From: Friedmanniella sp.
Lineage (GTDB): Bacteria; Actinomycetota; Actinomycetes; Propionibacteriales; Propionibacteriaceae
DNA: 9,851 bases
Assembly (NCBI GenBank): GCA_025964935.1
Contig: JAOPXW010000363.1
Location: 1-9,851 of the forward strand
Reading direction: 5' to 3'
The position numbers and the translations under genes are program-made. The notes under the pieces were generated by a model that worked only from the letters and a program-made list of their open reading frames with translations, was not told where the DNA came from and ran no database searches. Below, one piece after another: positions 1-6,469 of this stretch; within the stretch, counting starts at the first letter, position 1; each line of letters starts with the position of its first letter.

Positions 1-13
1 ACCTAGCCCGACC

Positions 14-43
14 GTGACCCGGGCCGCCACGACTGGCTACCGT
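14..43 (+). promoter_or_regulatory. Possible promoter of the C-S lyase gene
   Basis: A GTGACC -35-like box (14-19) is followed after 18 nt by TACCGT (38-43), a TANNNT-type -10. Transcription would begin near 50, giving a leader of about 25 nt that contains GAGGAG at 65-70. This placement favours the ATG at 75 over the in-frame GTG at 42, which would lie inside the -10 box. The -35 is imperfect, so the call is tentative. Confidence 0.35.
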
Positions 44-74
44 GGCACCTCCGCGTCCACACCCGAGGAGACCG

Positions 75-1238
75 ATGCCCGCCGACCCGCGCGCCGCCAA
101 CCCCTTCGACTGTCTCTCGCTGGCCGAGCTGCGGCAGCGGCAGTCGCTGAAGTGGCGCGCGTACGGGCCCGAGGTGCTGCCGCTCTGGGTGGCCGAGATG
201 GACACCGTCCCGCCGCCGGCGGTCGTGGCGGCGGTCAGTGCCGCGATGCGCGACGGGGACACCGGCTACCCGTGGGGGACCGGCTACGCCGAGGCGCTGA
301 CCGCGTACGCCGCCGAGCACTGGGGGTGGGGCACCGAGGTGGACGCGATGCGACCGGTCGCCGACGTGATGACCGGCATCGTCGAAGTGCTCAAGGTGGT
401 GACCGGGCCCGGCGACGCGGTCGTGGTGACCCCGCCCGTCTACCCGCCGTTCTTCCTCTTCGTCGGCCGGCTGGACCGCCGGCTGGTCGAGGCGCCGCTG
501 GGTCCGCAGGGTCGGCTCGACCTGCCCAGCCTGGAGGCCGCCTTCGTCGAGGCCACCACCGGTGGGCGGGGGGCCGCGCTGGTGCTGGCCAGCCCGCACA
601 ACCCGACCGGGGTCGTGCACACCGCCGCCGAGCTCGGCGAGGTGGCGGCGCTGGCCGAGCGGTACGGCGTCCGGGTGGTGGTGGACGAGATCCACGCCCC
701 CCTGGTCGAGGACGGCGCGTTCACCCCCTACCTGTCGGTCCCGGGCGCGGACCGGGGGTTCGTGGTGTTCTCCTCCTCCAAGGGCTTCAACCTGGCCGCG
801 CTGAAGGCGGCCCTGGTCGTGGCCGGCCCGGGGGCCACCGAGGACCTGGCCCGGATCCCTCCGGAGACGGCGATGGGGGCCAGCATGCTCGGGATGCTCG
901 CCCACACCGCGGCCCTGGTCTCGGGCCGGGAGTGGCTGGTCGAGCACCTCGCCGGGATCCACGCCCAGCGCGACCTGCTGGCCGGGCTGCTGGCCGACCA
1001 GCTGCCCGCGATCGGCTACCGGGTGCCGGCCGCGACCTACCTGGCCTGGCTGGACTGCCGTCCCCTCGGGCTGGTCGATCCGGCGGCCTTCTTCCTGGAG
1101 CGGGCCGGGGTCGCCCTGAACGACGGGGTGCCGTTCGGGACGGGCGGAGCCGGCCACGTACGCCTCAACCTCGCCACCTCCACGGAGGTGCTGACCCGGG
1201 CGGTGCAGCAGATGGCACAGGCGTACGCCGCCCGTTGA
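75..1238 (+). CDS. MalY/PatB-family PLP-dependent C-S lyase (cystathionine beta-lyase-like aminotransferase)
   Basis: This 387-aa protein is a fold-type I PLP enzyme of the MalY/PatB branch, whose members cleave C-S bonds of cystathionine or cysteine conjugates to give pyruvate, ammonia and a thiol in the cytoplasm. The visible landmarks are SPHNPTG with Asn176 (cofactor binding), the DEIH signature at 204-207 (Asp204 contacts the pyridine nitrogen), SSSKGFN with Lys236 as the Schiff-base lysine, and Arg363 in RLNLATS for the substrate carboxylate. Near the N-terminus, LPLWVAEMD is also typical of the family. Length matches the usual 385-400 aa. The ATG at 75 is chosen because GAGGAG ends 4 nt upstream and the family start fits; an in-frame GTG at 42 would add 11 proline/arginine-rich residues. 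The gene stands alone, so the physiological substrate (cystathionine, a sulfur conjugate or another amino acid) cannot be inferred. The family call is firm; the exact reaction is inference. Confidence 0.93.
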   Translation: MPADPRAANPFDCLSLAELRQRQSLKWRAYGPEVLPLWVAEMDTVPPPAVVAAVSAAMRDGDTGYPWGTGYAEALTAYAAEHWGWGTEVDAMRPVADVMTGIVEVLKVVTGPGDAVVVTPPVYPPFFLFVGRLDRRLVEAPLGPQGRLDLPSLEAAFVEATTGGRGAALVLASPHNPTGVVHTAAELGEVAALAERYGVRVVVDEIHAPLVEDGAFTPYLSVPGADRGFVVFSSSKGFNLAALKAALVVAGPGATEDLARIPPETAMGASMLGMLAHTAALVSGREWLVEHLAGIHAQRDLLAGLLADQLPAIGYRVPAATYLAWLDCRPLGLVDPAAFFLERAGVALNDGVPFGTGGAGHVRLNLATSTEVLTRAVQQMAQAYAAR

Positions 1239-1440
1239 CCCGCCCGGTCCCGACCCGCTCAGGAGTCAGGTCGTAGACCGTCACCCCGCCCCCCGTGGTG
1301 GCGGTGTCCTGGGCGCTCAGCCAGGCGGTGGTCGCGCTGGTCGCCGACGTGCTGTCGCCGCCCTGCCCGCCACCGCGCGGCCCGACGCGCCCGAGCGCTG
1401 TGCCCGTCCTGGGAGGTTCGTGTGAGCCCCGCCGGCGCCC
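1239..1440. other. Intergenic gap between convergent genes, no gene supported
   Basis: These 202 bases separate the 3' ends of the C-S lyase gene (+) and the PPOX gene (-). Open frames exist on both strands, but none has a ribosome binding site or a recognisable product. No hairpin with a T run was seen. Confidence 0.6.
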
Positions 1441-1833
1441 TCAGCCCATCGAGTTGACCTTGTCCGGGGCGATGGTCAGGATCACCCGCACCTGGTCCCG
1501 CCCGCCCCACCAGGGGTAGGGCCGGCCGGTGTAGCGCTGGCTCAGCCGCTCGATGTGGTCCACCCCGCCCTCGGGGGTGACCGAGATGACCCGGCCGCGG
1601 ACCTCGAAGTAGCGGGTGGGGTTGTCCGGGCTGGAGACGGTCAGGGCGACCCGCGGGTCACGGCCGACGTTGCGGACCTTCTGGTAGCCCTGCACGCTGT
1701 TGATGACCACGTTGGTGCCGTCGGTGTCGACCCAGGTCTGGGTCACCTGCGGTGACCCGTCGGGCATGGTCGTGGCCAGGTAGCAGGTGCTGCCGCTGCG
1801 CAGCAGCGTGGTCAGCTCGTCGGGGAGGTCCAT
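1441..1833 (-). CDS. PPOX-class F420-dependent oxidoreductase (FDOR-B-like, split-barrel fold)
   Basis: This 130-aa protein belongs to the pyridoxamine 5'-phosphate oxidase-like split beta-barrel superfamily and resembles the small actinobacterial F420-binding FDOR-B group (Rv1155-like). Recognisable segments are LATTMPDGSPQVTQTWVD near residues 19-36, the GYQKVRNVGRDPRVALTVSS stretch at about 49-68, then PDNPTRYFEVRGRV, and a VRVILTIAPDKV tail. The family uses reduced deazaflavin F420, or sometimes flavin or heme-type ligands, to reduce or bind small substrates; it works as a cytoplasmic homodimer. The start at 1833 is chosen because AAGGA lies 5 nt upstream and the homology starts there; 28 further upstream codons are low-complexity and lack family character. 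It is divergent from the Gfo/Idh/MocA gene across 116 bp. The family call is firm; cofactor and substrate are inferred. Confidence 0.9.
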   Translation of the reverse strand: MDLPDELTTLLRSGSTCYLATTMPDGSPQVTQTWVDTDGTNVVINSVQGYQKVRNVGRDPRVALTVSSPDNPTRYFEVRGRVISVTPEGGVDHIERLSQRYTGRPYPWWGGRDQVRVILTIAPDKVNSMG

Positions 1834-1932
1834 CGTGGTCCTTCGTTCGGGTCCCGGTGGCGGTGGCGGTGGCCGACCGCCACGGCACGGGGCTGCTCCC
1901 AGTGTGCCGGGTCGCACGGCCCGCCGGTGCGG

Positions 1933-1942
1933 GTCCTAGGCT
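1933..1942. promoter_or_regulatory. Leaderless promoter -10 (TAGGCT) of the Gfo/Idh/MocA gene, possibly shared with the divergent gene
   Basis: TAGGCT at 1937-1942 is followed by 7 nt and then the ATG at 1950, so initiation would fall at or next to the start codon and the transcript would be leaderless. No Shine-Dalgarno sequence precedes 1950. No convincing -35 is present. The palindrome CCTAGG (1935-1940) also reads TAGGAC on the minus strand (1938 to 1933), so it could serve as a -10 for the PPOX gene as well. The plus-strand role is likely; the minus-strand role is speculative. Confidence 0.5.
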
Positions 1943-1949
1943 GCCGGGC

Positions 1950-3101
1950 ATGACGTCTCGACCTCGCAAGCGGGTGGCCATCCTCGGAGCAGGCATGATC
2001 GGGGAGGTGCACCGCCGCGCCGCCGTCCTGGCCGGGGCCGACGTGGTGGGGGTGATGGCCTCCACGCCGGAGCGCTCCCGGCAGGTCGCCGAGGCGTGGG
2101 GGGTCGAGCGCGCGTACGGCTCGATCGAGGAGGTCTGCGACTCCGGGGTCGACGTGGCCCACATCTGCACCCCCAACGCCTCGCACGTCCCCTACGCCCT
2201 GGCCCTGATGGAGGCGGGCGTCCACGTGCTCTGCGAGAAGCCGCTGGGGGTCAGCCTGGACGACGCCCGGACGGCGGCCGCCGCGGCGGAGCGGACCGGG
2301 GTCGTGAACACGATGCCGTTCGCCTACAGGTTCCACCCGATGGCCCGGGAGATGCGGGCCCGGGTGCAGGCCGACGAGTTCGGCGCGGTCAACCTGATGC
2401 ACGGCACCTATCTGCAGGACTGGCTGCTGAGCCCGTCGTCCACGTCCTGGCGGGTCGACCCGGCCGCCGGCGGCCCGTCGCGCGCCTTCGGCGACATCGG
2501 CTCCCACTGGTGCGACCTGGTGGAGTGGGTGACCGGCGACCGGATCGCCCAGCTCGTCGCCACCACCTCCATCACCATCAAGCAGCGGCCGGCCAACACG
2601 GCCGCGAGCTTCAGCGGGCCGGCCGCCGGCGACGTCGGCCCGCTGGTCGACGTGACGACCGAGGACTCGGCCCTGATCCTGTTCCGCACGGTCAACGACG
2701 TGGCCGGATCGGCCGTCATCAGCCAGCTCAGCGCCGGCCGCAAGAACCGGCTGTGGGTCGAGGTCGACGGGATGCACCAGAGCGCGGCCTTCGACCAGGA
2801 GCACCCCGAGGAGCTCTGGCTGGGGGAGGAGGAAGGCAGCCGCACCCTGGTCCGCGACCCCAACCACGGGTCGCCCGAGCAGCGGCGGCTCTCCACCCTG
2901 CCCGCCGGCCACGCCCAGGGCTACGCCCAGTGCTTCGAGGCCTACGTGGCCGACTCGTACGCCGCCGTCGACGCCCACGACGGCCACGGCGAGGTGCCCG
3001 ACGGGCTGCCGACCTTCGCCGACGGGGCGCGGGCCGCGGCCATCTGCGACGCCATGCTCACCTCGGCGTCCTCCCGGGCCTGGGTCGACGTCCCCGCCTG
3101 A
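1950..3101 (+). CDS. Gfo/Idh/MocA-family NAD(P)-dependent oxidoreductase
   Basis: This 383-aa cytoplasmic dehydrogenase has an N-terminal Rossmann domain with GAGMIG at residues 13-18, the family's EKP motif at 96-98 (within CEKPLGVSLDDA, Lys97 contacting cofactor and substrate), and the second-domain motif DIGSH at 182-186 with the catalytic-type Asp182 and His186. Members oxidise or reduce hydroxyl groups of sugars, inositols and related polyols using NAD(P). Length is normal for the family. The ATG at 1950 is chosen because the Rossmann strand begins eight codons later and a TAGGCT -10 sits 7 nt before it, implying leaderless translation; an upstream extension of the frame overlaps the divergent gene and is not family-like. 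No transporter, regulator or sugar kinase is adjacent, so the substrate is unknown. Its stop (3099-3101) lies 61 nt before the first conventional start of the DNA glycosylase gene, so the two may be co-transcribed. Confidence 0.93.
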   Translation: MTSRPRKRVAILGAGMIGEVHRRAAVLAGADVVGVMASTPERSRQVAEAWGVERAYGSIEEVCDSGVDVAHICTPNASHVPYALALMEAGVHVLCEKPLGVSLDDARTAAAAAERTGVVNTMPFAYRFHPMAREMRARVQADEFGAVNLMHGTYLQDWLLSPSSTSWRVDPAAGGPSRAFGDIGSHWCDLVEWVTGDRIAQLVATTSITIKQRPANTAASFSGPAAGDVGPLVDVTTEDSALILFRTVNDVAGSAVISQLSAGRKNRLWVEVDGMHQSAAFDQEHPEELWLGEEEGSRTLVRDPNHGSPEQRRLSTLPAGHAQGYAQCFEAYVADSYAAVDAHDGHGEVPDGLPTFADGARAAAICDAMLTSASSRAWVDVPA

Positions 3102-3162
3102 GCCCCCGCCCTGGGACCTGGGCGGACCGGTCGAGAGGGTCGCGCCGCGGCTGCTGGGCGCG

Positions 3163-3684
3163 GTGCTGTGGCACGGCGAGGTGGCGGTCCGGCTGACCGA
3201 GGTGGAGGCGTACGGGGGAGCTCGCGACCCGGCCTCGCACGCCTTCCGCGGCCCGACGGCCCGCAACGCGGTGATGTTCGGCCCGCCCGGGCACCTCTAC
3301 TGCTACTTCAGCTACGGCATGCACTGGGCGGCCAACGTGGTCTGCGGGCCCGACGGCACCGCGTCCGGGGTCCTGCTGCGGGCCGGTGAGGTCGTGGCCG
3401 GTCTCGACCTGGCCCGCTCCCGCCGGGGCCGCTCGTCGGACCGGGACCTGGCCCGCGGACCCGGTCGGCTGGCCCAGGCCCTGGGTCTGGGCGCGGACCA
3501 GCGCGGCGCCGACCTGCTCGCCGGGGGACCGCTCCGGCTGGAGGTCGCCCCGCCGCCGGCCCACGTCTCGGTGGGGCCGAGGGTCGGGGTGTCGGTGGCG
3601 GCCGAGGTGGCCTGGCGGTTCTGGGAGACGGGCAGCCCCTACGTGTCGGGGTACAAGCGCAGCCCGCGGGCCCCGGCGATCTGA
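3163..3684 (+). CDS. 3-methyladenine DNA glycosylase (AAG/MPG family); true N-terminus probably upstream
   Basis: This base-excision repair enzyme flips out and removes alkylated or deaminated purines from DNA. From the GTG at 3163 it is 173 aa. Residues matching the human AAG active site are all present: Glu15 and Tyr17 (in TEVEAYGG; Glu15 is the water-activating residue), His26, Tyr48 and Tyr51 (in LYCYFSYGMH; Tyr48 is the intercalating-type position), Asn58 and Arg73 (in VLLRAGE). It also has the RGPTARNAVMFGPPGHLY core and the C-terminal SPYVSGYKRSPR. The start is odd: the same frame upstream (from about 3115) reads DLGGPVERVAPRLLGAV, which looks like the family's normal N-terminus, yet contains no ATG, GTG or TTG. 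A CTG at 3118 would give 188 aa. No clear ribosome binding site precedes either candidate. Translational coupling to the upstream gene ending at 3101 is possible. Identity is firm; the start is not. Confidence 0.9.
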   Translation: MLWHGEVAVRLTEVEAYGGARDPASHAFRGPTARNAVMFGPPGHLYCYFSYGMHWAANVVCGPDGTASGVLLRAGEVVAGLDLARSRRGRSSDRDLARGPGRLAQALGLGADQRGADLLAGGPLRLEVAPPPAHVSVGPRVGVSVAAEVAWRFWETGSPYVSGYKRSPRAPAI

Positions 3685-3698
3685 GCCCGCCGGGCTCA
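3682..3698. terminator. Perfect 17-nt palindrome containing both convergent stop codons (possible bidirectional terminator)
   Basis: TGAGCCCG (3682-3689), one central C, then CGGGCTCA (3691-3698) form a perfect inverted repeat. The first TGA is the stop of the plus-strand glycosylase, and the last three bases are the complement of the TGA stop of the minus-strand oxidoreductase. As RNA it could form a 6-bp stem with a 5-nt loop on either strand. There is no T run on either side, so terminator function is inferred from position only. Confidence 0.4.
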
Positions 3699-5051
3699 GT
3701 CCAGGGGCTGCAGCGAACCCAGGATCGAGGGGATGAACTCGGCCACCGTGGGGTGGATGGGCAGGGCGTCGCGGACCGCCGGGTAGCGGACCCCGGCCTG
3801 CATGGAGAGGCTGATGAGCTGGACGATGTCGTCGGCCCCGATCCCCAGGATGGTGGCGCCGAGCAGCTCCTCGGTGTCGGCGTCGACGAGCACCCGCATC
3901 ACCCCGGTCGTCTCGCCCTCGAGCACGGCCCGGCTGACCCGGCTCATCGGCACCTCGGCCTTGAGCACCCGGCGCCCCGAGGCCCGCGCCTCGCGCAGGT
4001 TCATCCCGGCCCGGCCCAGGGGCGGGTCGGTGAACATGGCGTACGCGGTGATGCGGCCGGCCACGGTCCGGGGCGGGGCCAGCAGGATCTGGGAGTCCTG
4101 GTAGGCGGTGTGGGTGAACGCCCCGTGCCCGTTGACGTCCCCCAGCGCCCAGACGCCGGGCACCGAGGTCTGGAACCGGTCGTCGATGGTCACGAACCCA
4201 CGCTCGTCGGTGGCCAGCCCGTGGTCGGGGCCGAGCAGGTCGGAGTTGGACCGGCGCCCGGTGGCGACCAGCAGATGGCTGCCGCGAACCTGCTGCCCGT
4301 CCTCCAGGACGACCTCGATCCCGTCCCCGCTGCGCCCGACCCGGGCCGTCCGGCCCTCGACGATGGTGACGCCCTCGCCGGTCAGGACCTCGGTCAGGAT
4401 GGCCGAGACGTCCTCGTCCTCGCGGCCGGCGATGCCGCCACCGGCGACGATGGTCACCTGCGCGCCGAAGCGGCGGAACATCTGACCGAACTCCAGCCCG
4501 ATGTAGCCGCCGCCGACCACGACCAGGTGCTCGGGCAGGGCGGTGAGGTTCAGCAGCTCGACCTCGGTCAGGTAGTCGACGTCGGCCAGCCCCGGCCAGG
4601 AGGGTACGGCGGCGCGGGCCCCCACGTTGAGGTACACCCGCGGGGCGGTCAGCTCCTGGTCCCCGACCCGGACCCGGTGCCGGCGTCCCTCGGGGTCGCT
4701 GACCAGGGTGGCCCGGCCGTGGACGAGGTCGAGGTCGGCGGTGGACTCCACCCAGTCGGCCAGGGACTGGCGCATCCCGTCGATCAGGGTGTGGACGCGT
4801 TCGATCGCCCGGGGGAAGTCGACGGTCACCTCACCGGTGCCGACCCCGTACGCGGCACCCCGCCGGGCCTGGTGGGCGAGCACGGCGGTGGCCCGGAGCG
4901 CCTTGGTGGGGCGGCAGCCGTGGTTCAGGCAGGTACCACCGACCTGCTCCATCTCCACCAGGGCGACCCGGTGTCCGCGGCCGGCGAGGTCGGCGGCGAC
5001 GCCCGGCCCCGCCTGCCCCGCGCCGATGACGATCGCGTCGTAGTCGGTCAT
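3696..5051 (-). CDS. FAD/NAD(P)-dependent pyridine nucleotide-disulfide oxidoreductase (mercuric reductase/lipoamide dehydrogenase-like)
   Basis: This 451-aa flavoprotein has the full layout of the class I disulfide oxidoreductases. It has an N-terminal FAD Rossmann motif GAGQAG (10-15), the redox-active pair Cys41-x4-Cys46 in GGTCLNHGCRPTK, a second NAD(P)-binding GGGYIG (180-185), the FAD-contacting WALGDV segment, and a C-terminal dimerisation domain ending in HPTVAE with the His433/Glu438 catalytic dyad. Proteins of this sort are often annotated mercuric reductase, but no N-terminal heavy-metal domain and no C-terminal vicinal cysteine pair of MerA is present, and no mer genes flank it. 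No lipoyl complex genes are nearby either, so the electron acceptor is unknown. The ATG at 5051 is chosen because the Rossmann motif follows at once; only a weak AGAGAGG lies about 11 nt upstream. The frame extends far upstream but that part is not protein-like. Class is firm; substrate is open. Confidence 0.93.
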   Translation of the reverse strand: MTDYDAIVIGAGQAGPGVAADLAGRGHRVALVEMEQVGGTCLNHGCRPTKALRATAVLAHQARRGAAYGVGTGEVTVDFPRAIERVHTLIDGMRQSLADWVESTADLDLVHGRATLVSDPEGRRHRVRVGDQELTAPRVYLNVGARAAVPSWPGLADVDYLTEVELLNLTALPEHLVVVGGGYIGLEFGQMFRRFGAQVTIVAGGGIAGREDEDVSAILTEVLTGEGVTIVEGRTARVGRSGDGIEVVLEDGQQVRGSHLLVATGRRSNSDLLGPDHGLATDERGFVTIDDRFQTSVPGVWALGDVNGHGAFTHTAYQDSQILLAPPRTVAGRITAYAMFTDPPLGRAGMNLREARASGRRVLKAEVPMSRVSRAVLEGETTGVMRVLVDADTEELLGATILGIGADDIVQLISLSMQAGVRYPAVRDALPIHPTVAEFIPSILGSLQPLD

Positions 5052-5290
5052 GTCGGAGCCCGCCTCTCTCGGTCCACCCGTGTGGCCGGCCCCGGGTCGA
5101 AGCGTCGGGGCGCGCGGGAGGGTGAGGGCTGCCCGGCCCCCGGGGTCCAACCTACGTCCGGCGGGTGGCCCCGGTGCCGGAACCCTGGCCTCGGCGGCTG
5201 GGGCGTGCGGCCGGGGCGTGACGAGGGTCTCATCCGGCCCTCCGGACAGGAGAACACCAAGCCAGAGGCCTGTTCGGGGCCAGTGATCGA

Positions 5291-5321
5291 TTGGGCATCC
5301 GCCGTTCCCTCTGCCTAGACT
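5291..5321 (+). promoter_or_regulatory. Sigma-A-type promoter of the secreted-protein gene
   Basis: TTGGGC (5291-5296) and TAGACT (5316-5321) are separated by 19 nt. Initiation would fall near 5328, giving a leader of about 60 nt. The spacer is slightly long but both boxes match the actinobacterial housekeeping pattern. Confidence 0.5.
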
Positions 5322-5331
5322 CGCCCGAAAG

Positions 5332-5347
5332 ATAACGAACAGATCAC
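5332..5347 (+). promoter_or_regulatory. Direct repeat ATAAC-N6-ATCAC, MtrA-box-like
   Basis: Two RTMAC half-sites (5332-5336 and 5343-5347) lie on the same face spacing, 6 nt apart, just downstream of the predicted transcription start. The layout resembles the direct-repeat boxes of the actinobacterial cell-envelope regulator MtrA, whose known targets include cell-wall hydrolases. This is pattern similarity only; short repeats of this kind can occur by chance. Confidence 0.25.
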
Positions 5348-5387
5348 GGCACTCGGGGGAGGGCCGCAAACGGTGGAGGACGAGACA

Positions 5388-6386
5388 GTGAAGCAGCACG
5401 CGCAGGGACCGGGCACGAGCCACCGCTGGAGTCGGGTGACCCGGATCGGGTTGCCCCTGGCGCTCGCGGCGTTCGCCGGGACCGGTCTCGTCGCGGCAGC
5501 GGCCCCGCACGACCCGTCCGTCGCCGGGCCCTCGGTGAGCGTCAGCAGCCCCGCCGATCTCAGCAGCCGGGTCGAGCCCAACAGCCGGGGTCTGACCACG
5601 GTCCGACCGTCGCTGACGGCCACCAAGGCCCAGCTGGCCCGGCAGGCCAAGGCCGAGAAGGTCGCGGCGGCGAAGAAGAAGGCCGCGGCGGCGACCGCTG
5701 CCCGGGCGCGCCGGGTGGCCGCCGAGCGGGCCGCGCTGGCCAAGCTCCCCCTCACGGTGGCGGGCACGCGCTACACCACCGCCGCCCTCAAGGTCCGGGT
5801 GCTGCCCGAGAAGGCGGCGCGGAGCACCTCGATCGCCGCCGCCGGGAGCAAGCTCTCGGTCACCCGAGTCGTCCGCTCCGGCTATCGGCTGGTCGCGGTC
5901 CACGGGCAGCGCCGCTGGGTGACGGAGGCCTACCTGACCAGCAAGAAGCCGGCCGCCGAGACCGTCACCACGAAGAAGGCCGCCACGTCCGGCTCCGCTG
6001 ATGGTCTCTCGTCGGCGGCCTGCGCCACGGGGTCGGGCATGGAGTCGGGTCTGACCTCCGACGCCGTCAAGGTCCACCGTGCTCTCTGTGCTCTGTTCCC
6101 GCAGGTCAAGGCCTTCGGCGGGCTGCGCGGAGGCGAGGGCTTCCACAGCAGCGGCCGCGCCGTCGACGCCATGATCTCCAGCTCCTCGGTCGGCTGGGAG
6201 ATGGCCCACTGGCTGCGGGCGCACGCCAGGCAGCTGGGGATCAGCGAGGTCATCTACTCGCAGAAGATCTGGACGGTGCAGCGCGGCGGCGAGGGCTGGC
6301 GGTCCATGTCCGACCGCGGGTCGGCCACCGCGAACCACTACGACCACGTCCACATCTCGGTCTACGGCAGCGCCGCGACCAGCTGA
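5388..6386 (+). CDS. Secreted cell-envelope protein: signal peptide, coiled coil, SH3-like part, M15-like zinc-site domain
   Basis: This 332-aa protein is probably exported and acts at the cell wall. A basic start (residues 2-19) leads into a hydrophobic core (20-39) ending in an Ala run, a plausible signal peptide. An Ala/Lys/Arg-rich helix (about 76-119) suggests a coiled coil. Residues 120-188 read like a bacterial SH3 domain (LKVRVLPE through RRWVTEAYL). The C-terminal domain (from Cys212) matches the actinobacterial ARB_07466-like type and has GFHSSGRAVD with His253 and Asp260, and HYDHVH with His320 and His322, the arrangement of zinc ligands in M15/VanY-type D,D-peptidases. Cys212 and Cys234 could form a disulfide. 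The GTG at 5388 is chosen because GGAGGA (5375-5380) lies 7 nt upstream; a GTG at 5373 behind GGGGAGGG would add five residues. Peptidoglycan cleavage is inferred from the zinc motif; some relatives may only bind. Confidence 0.85.
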   Translation: MKQHAQGPGTSHRWSRVTRIGLPLALAAFAGTGLVAAAAPHDPSVAGPSVSVSSPADLSSRVEPNSRGLTTVRPSLTATKAQLARQAKAEKVAAAKKKAAAATAARARRVAAERAALAKLPLTVAGTRYTTAALKVRVLPEKAARSTSIAAAGSKLSVTRVVRSGYRLVAVHGQRRWVTEAYLTSKKPAAETVTTKKAATSGSADGLSSAACATGSGMESGLTSDAVKVHRALCALFPQVKAFGGLRGGEGFHSSGRAVDAMISSSSVGWEMAHWLRAHARQLGISEVIYSQKIWTVQRGGEGWRSMSDRGSATANHYDHVHISVYGSAATS

Positions 6387-6391
6387 CCACG

Positions 6392-6406
6392 ACCGGTTGC
6401 ACCGGT
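6392..6406 (+). terminator. Short hairpin after the secreted-protein gene
   Basis: ACCGGT, TGC, ACCGGT form a perfect 6-bp stem with a 3-nt loop, 6 nt after the stop codon. There is no T run, so it is at best a weak terminator or an mRNA 3'-end stabiliser. Confidence 0.3.
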
Positions 6407-6434
6407 GGGCGACCCCTGTGGTCCGGGGGCTGCC

Positions 6435-6463
6435 TTGTGAACGGACTGGGGCCGACTTAGGGT
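6435..6463 (+). promoter_or_regulatory. Sigma-A-type promoter giving a leaderless transcript
   Basis: TTGTGA (6435-6440) and TAGGGT (6458-6463) are separated by an ideal 17 nt. The -10 ends 6 nt before the ATG at 6470, so initiation should fall on the start codon. No Shine-Dalgarno sequence is present, in keeping with leaderless translation. This is the best-formed promoter in the window. Confidence 0.65.
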
Positions 6464-6469
6464 TTGTTC

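Larger units (their letters stand above)
5052..5387. other. 336-bp divergent regulatory gap
   Basis: No gene is supported in this stretch; the open frames on both strands lack start signals and resemble no family. On the minus strand TAGGTT (5154 to 5149) is a possible -10 for the oxidoreductase, giving a leader of about 90 nt, without a clear -35. On the plus strand a fuller promoter (5291-5321), a paired RTMAC motif (5332-5347) and a strong Shine-Dalgarno sequence (5375-5380) serve the secreted-protein gene. Confidence 0.5.

Noticed and set aside
1..6. CTAGGT on the minus strand at the left edge, a possible -10 for a divergent gene just outside the window
   Set aside because: The start codon would lie outside the window, so nothing can be tested here.
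3..1157. Long minus-strand open frame opposite the C-S lyase gene
   Set aside because: Arg/Gly/His-rich shadow of a well-supported gene; no family features. The same applies to the long opposite-strand frames over the Gfo/Idh, oxidoreductase and dGTPase genes.
1255..1440. Minus-strand frame reading a Ser/Thr/Ala-rich peptide with VTVYDLTPE
   Set aside because: It has no usable start after the preceding in-frame TGA, no ribosome binding site, and runs on into the C-S lyase gene antisense; probably chance in GC-rich DNA.
1856..1873. Three tandem GGTGGC hexamers in the leader of the PPOX gene
   Set aside because: Short GC-rich low-complexity run, common by chance at this base composition.
5328..5387. 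Possible c-di-AMP (ydaO-type) riboswitch before the cell-wall gene
   Set aside because: The leader is only about 60 nt and lacks the conserved riboswitch blocks; too short for that fold.
5052..6353. Upstream extension of the minus-strand oxidoreductase frame antisense to the secreted-protein gene
   Set aside because: The FAD-binding motif begins right after the ATG at 5051; the extension is low-complexity and overlaps a real gene.
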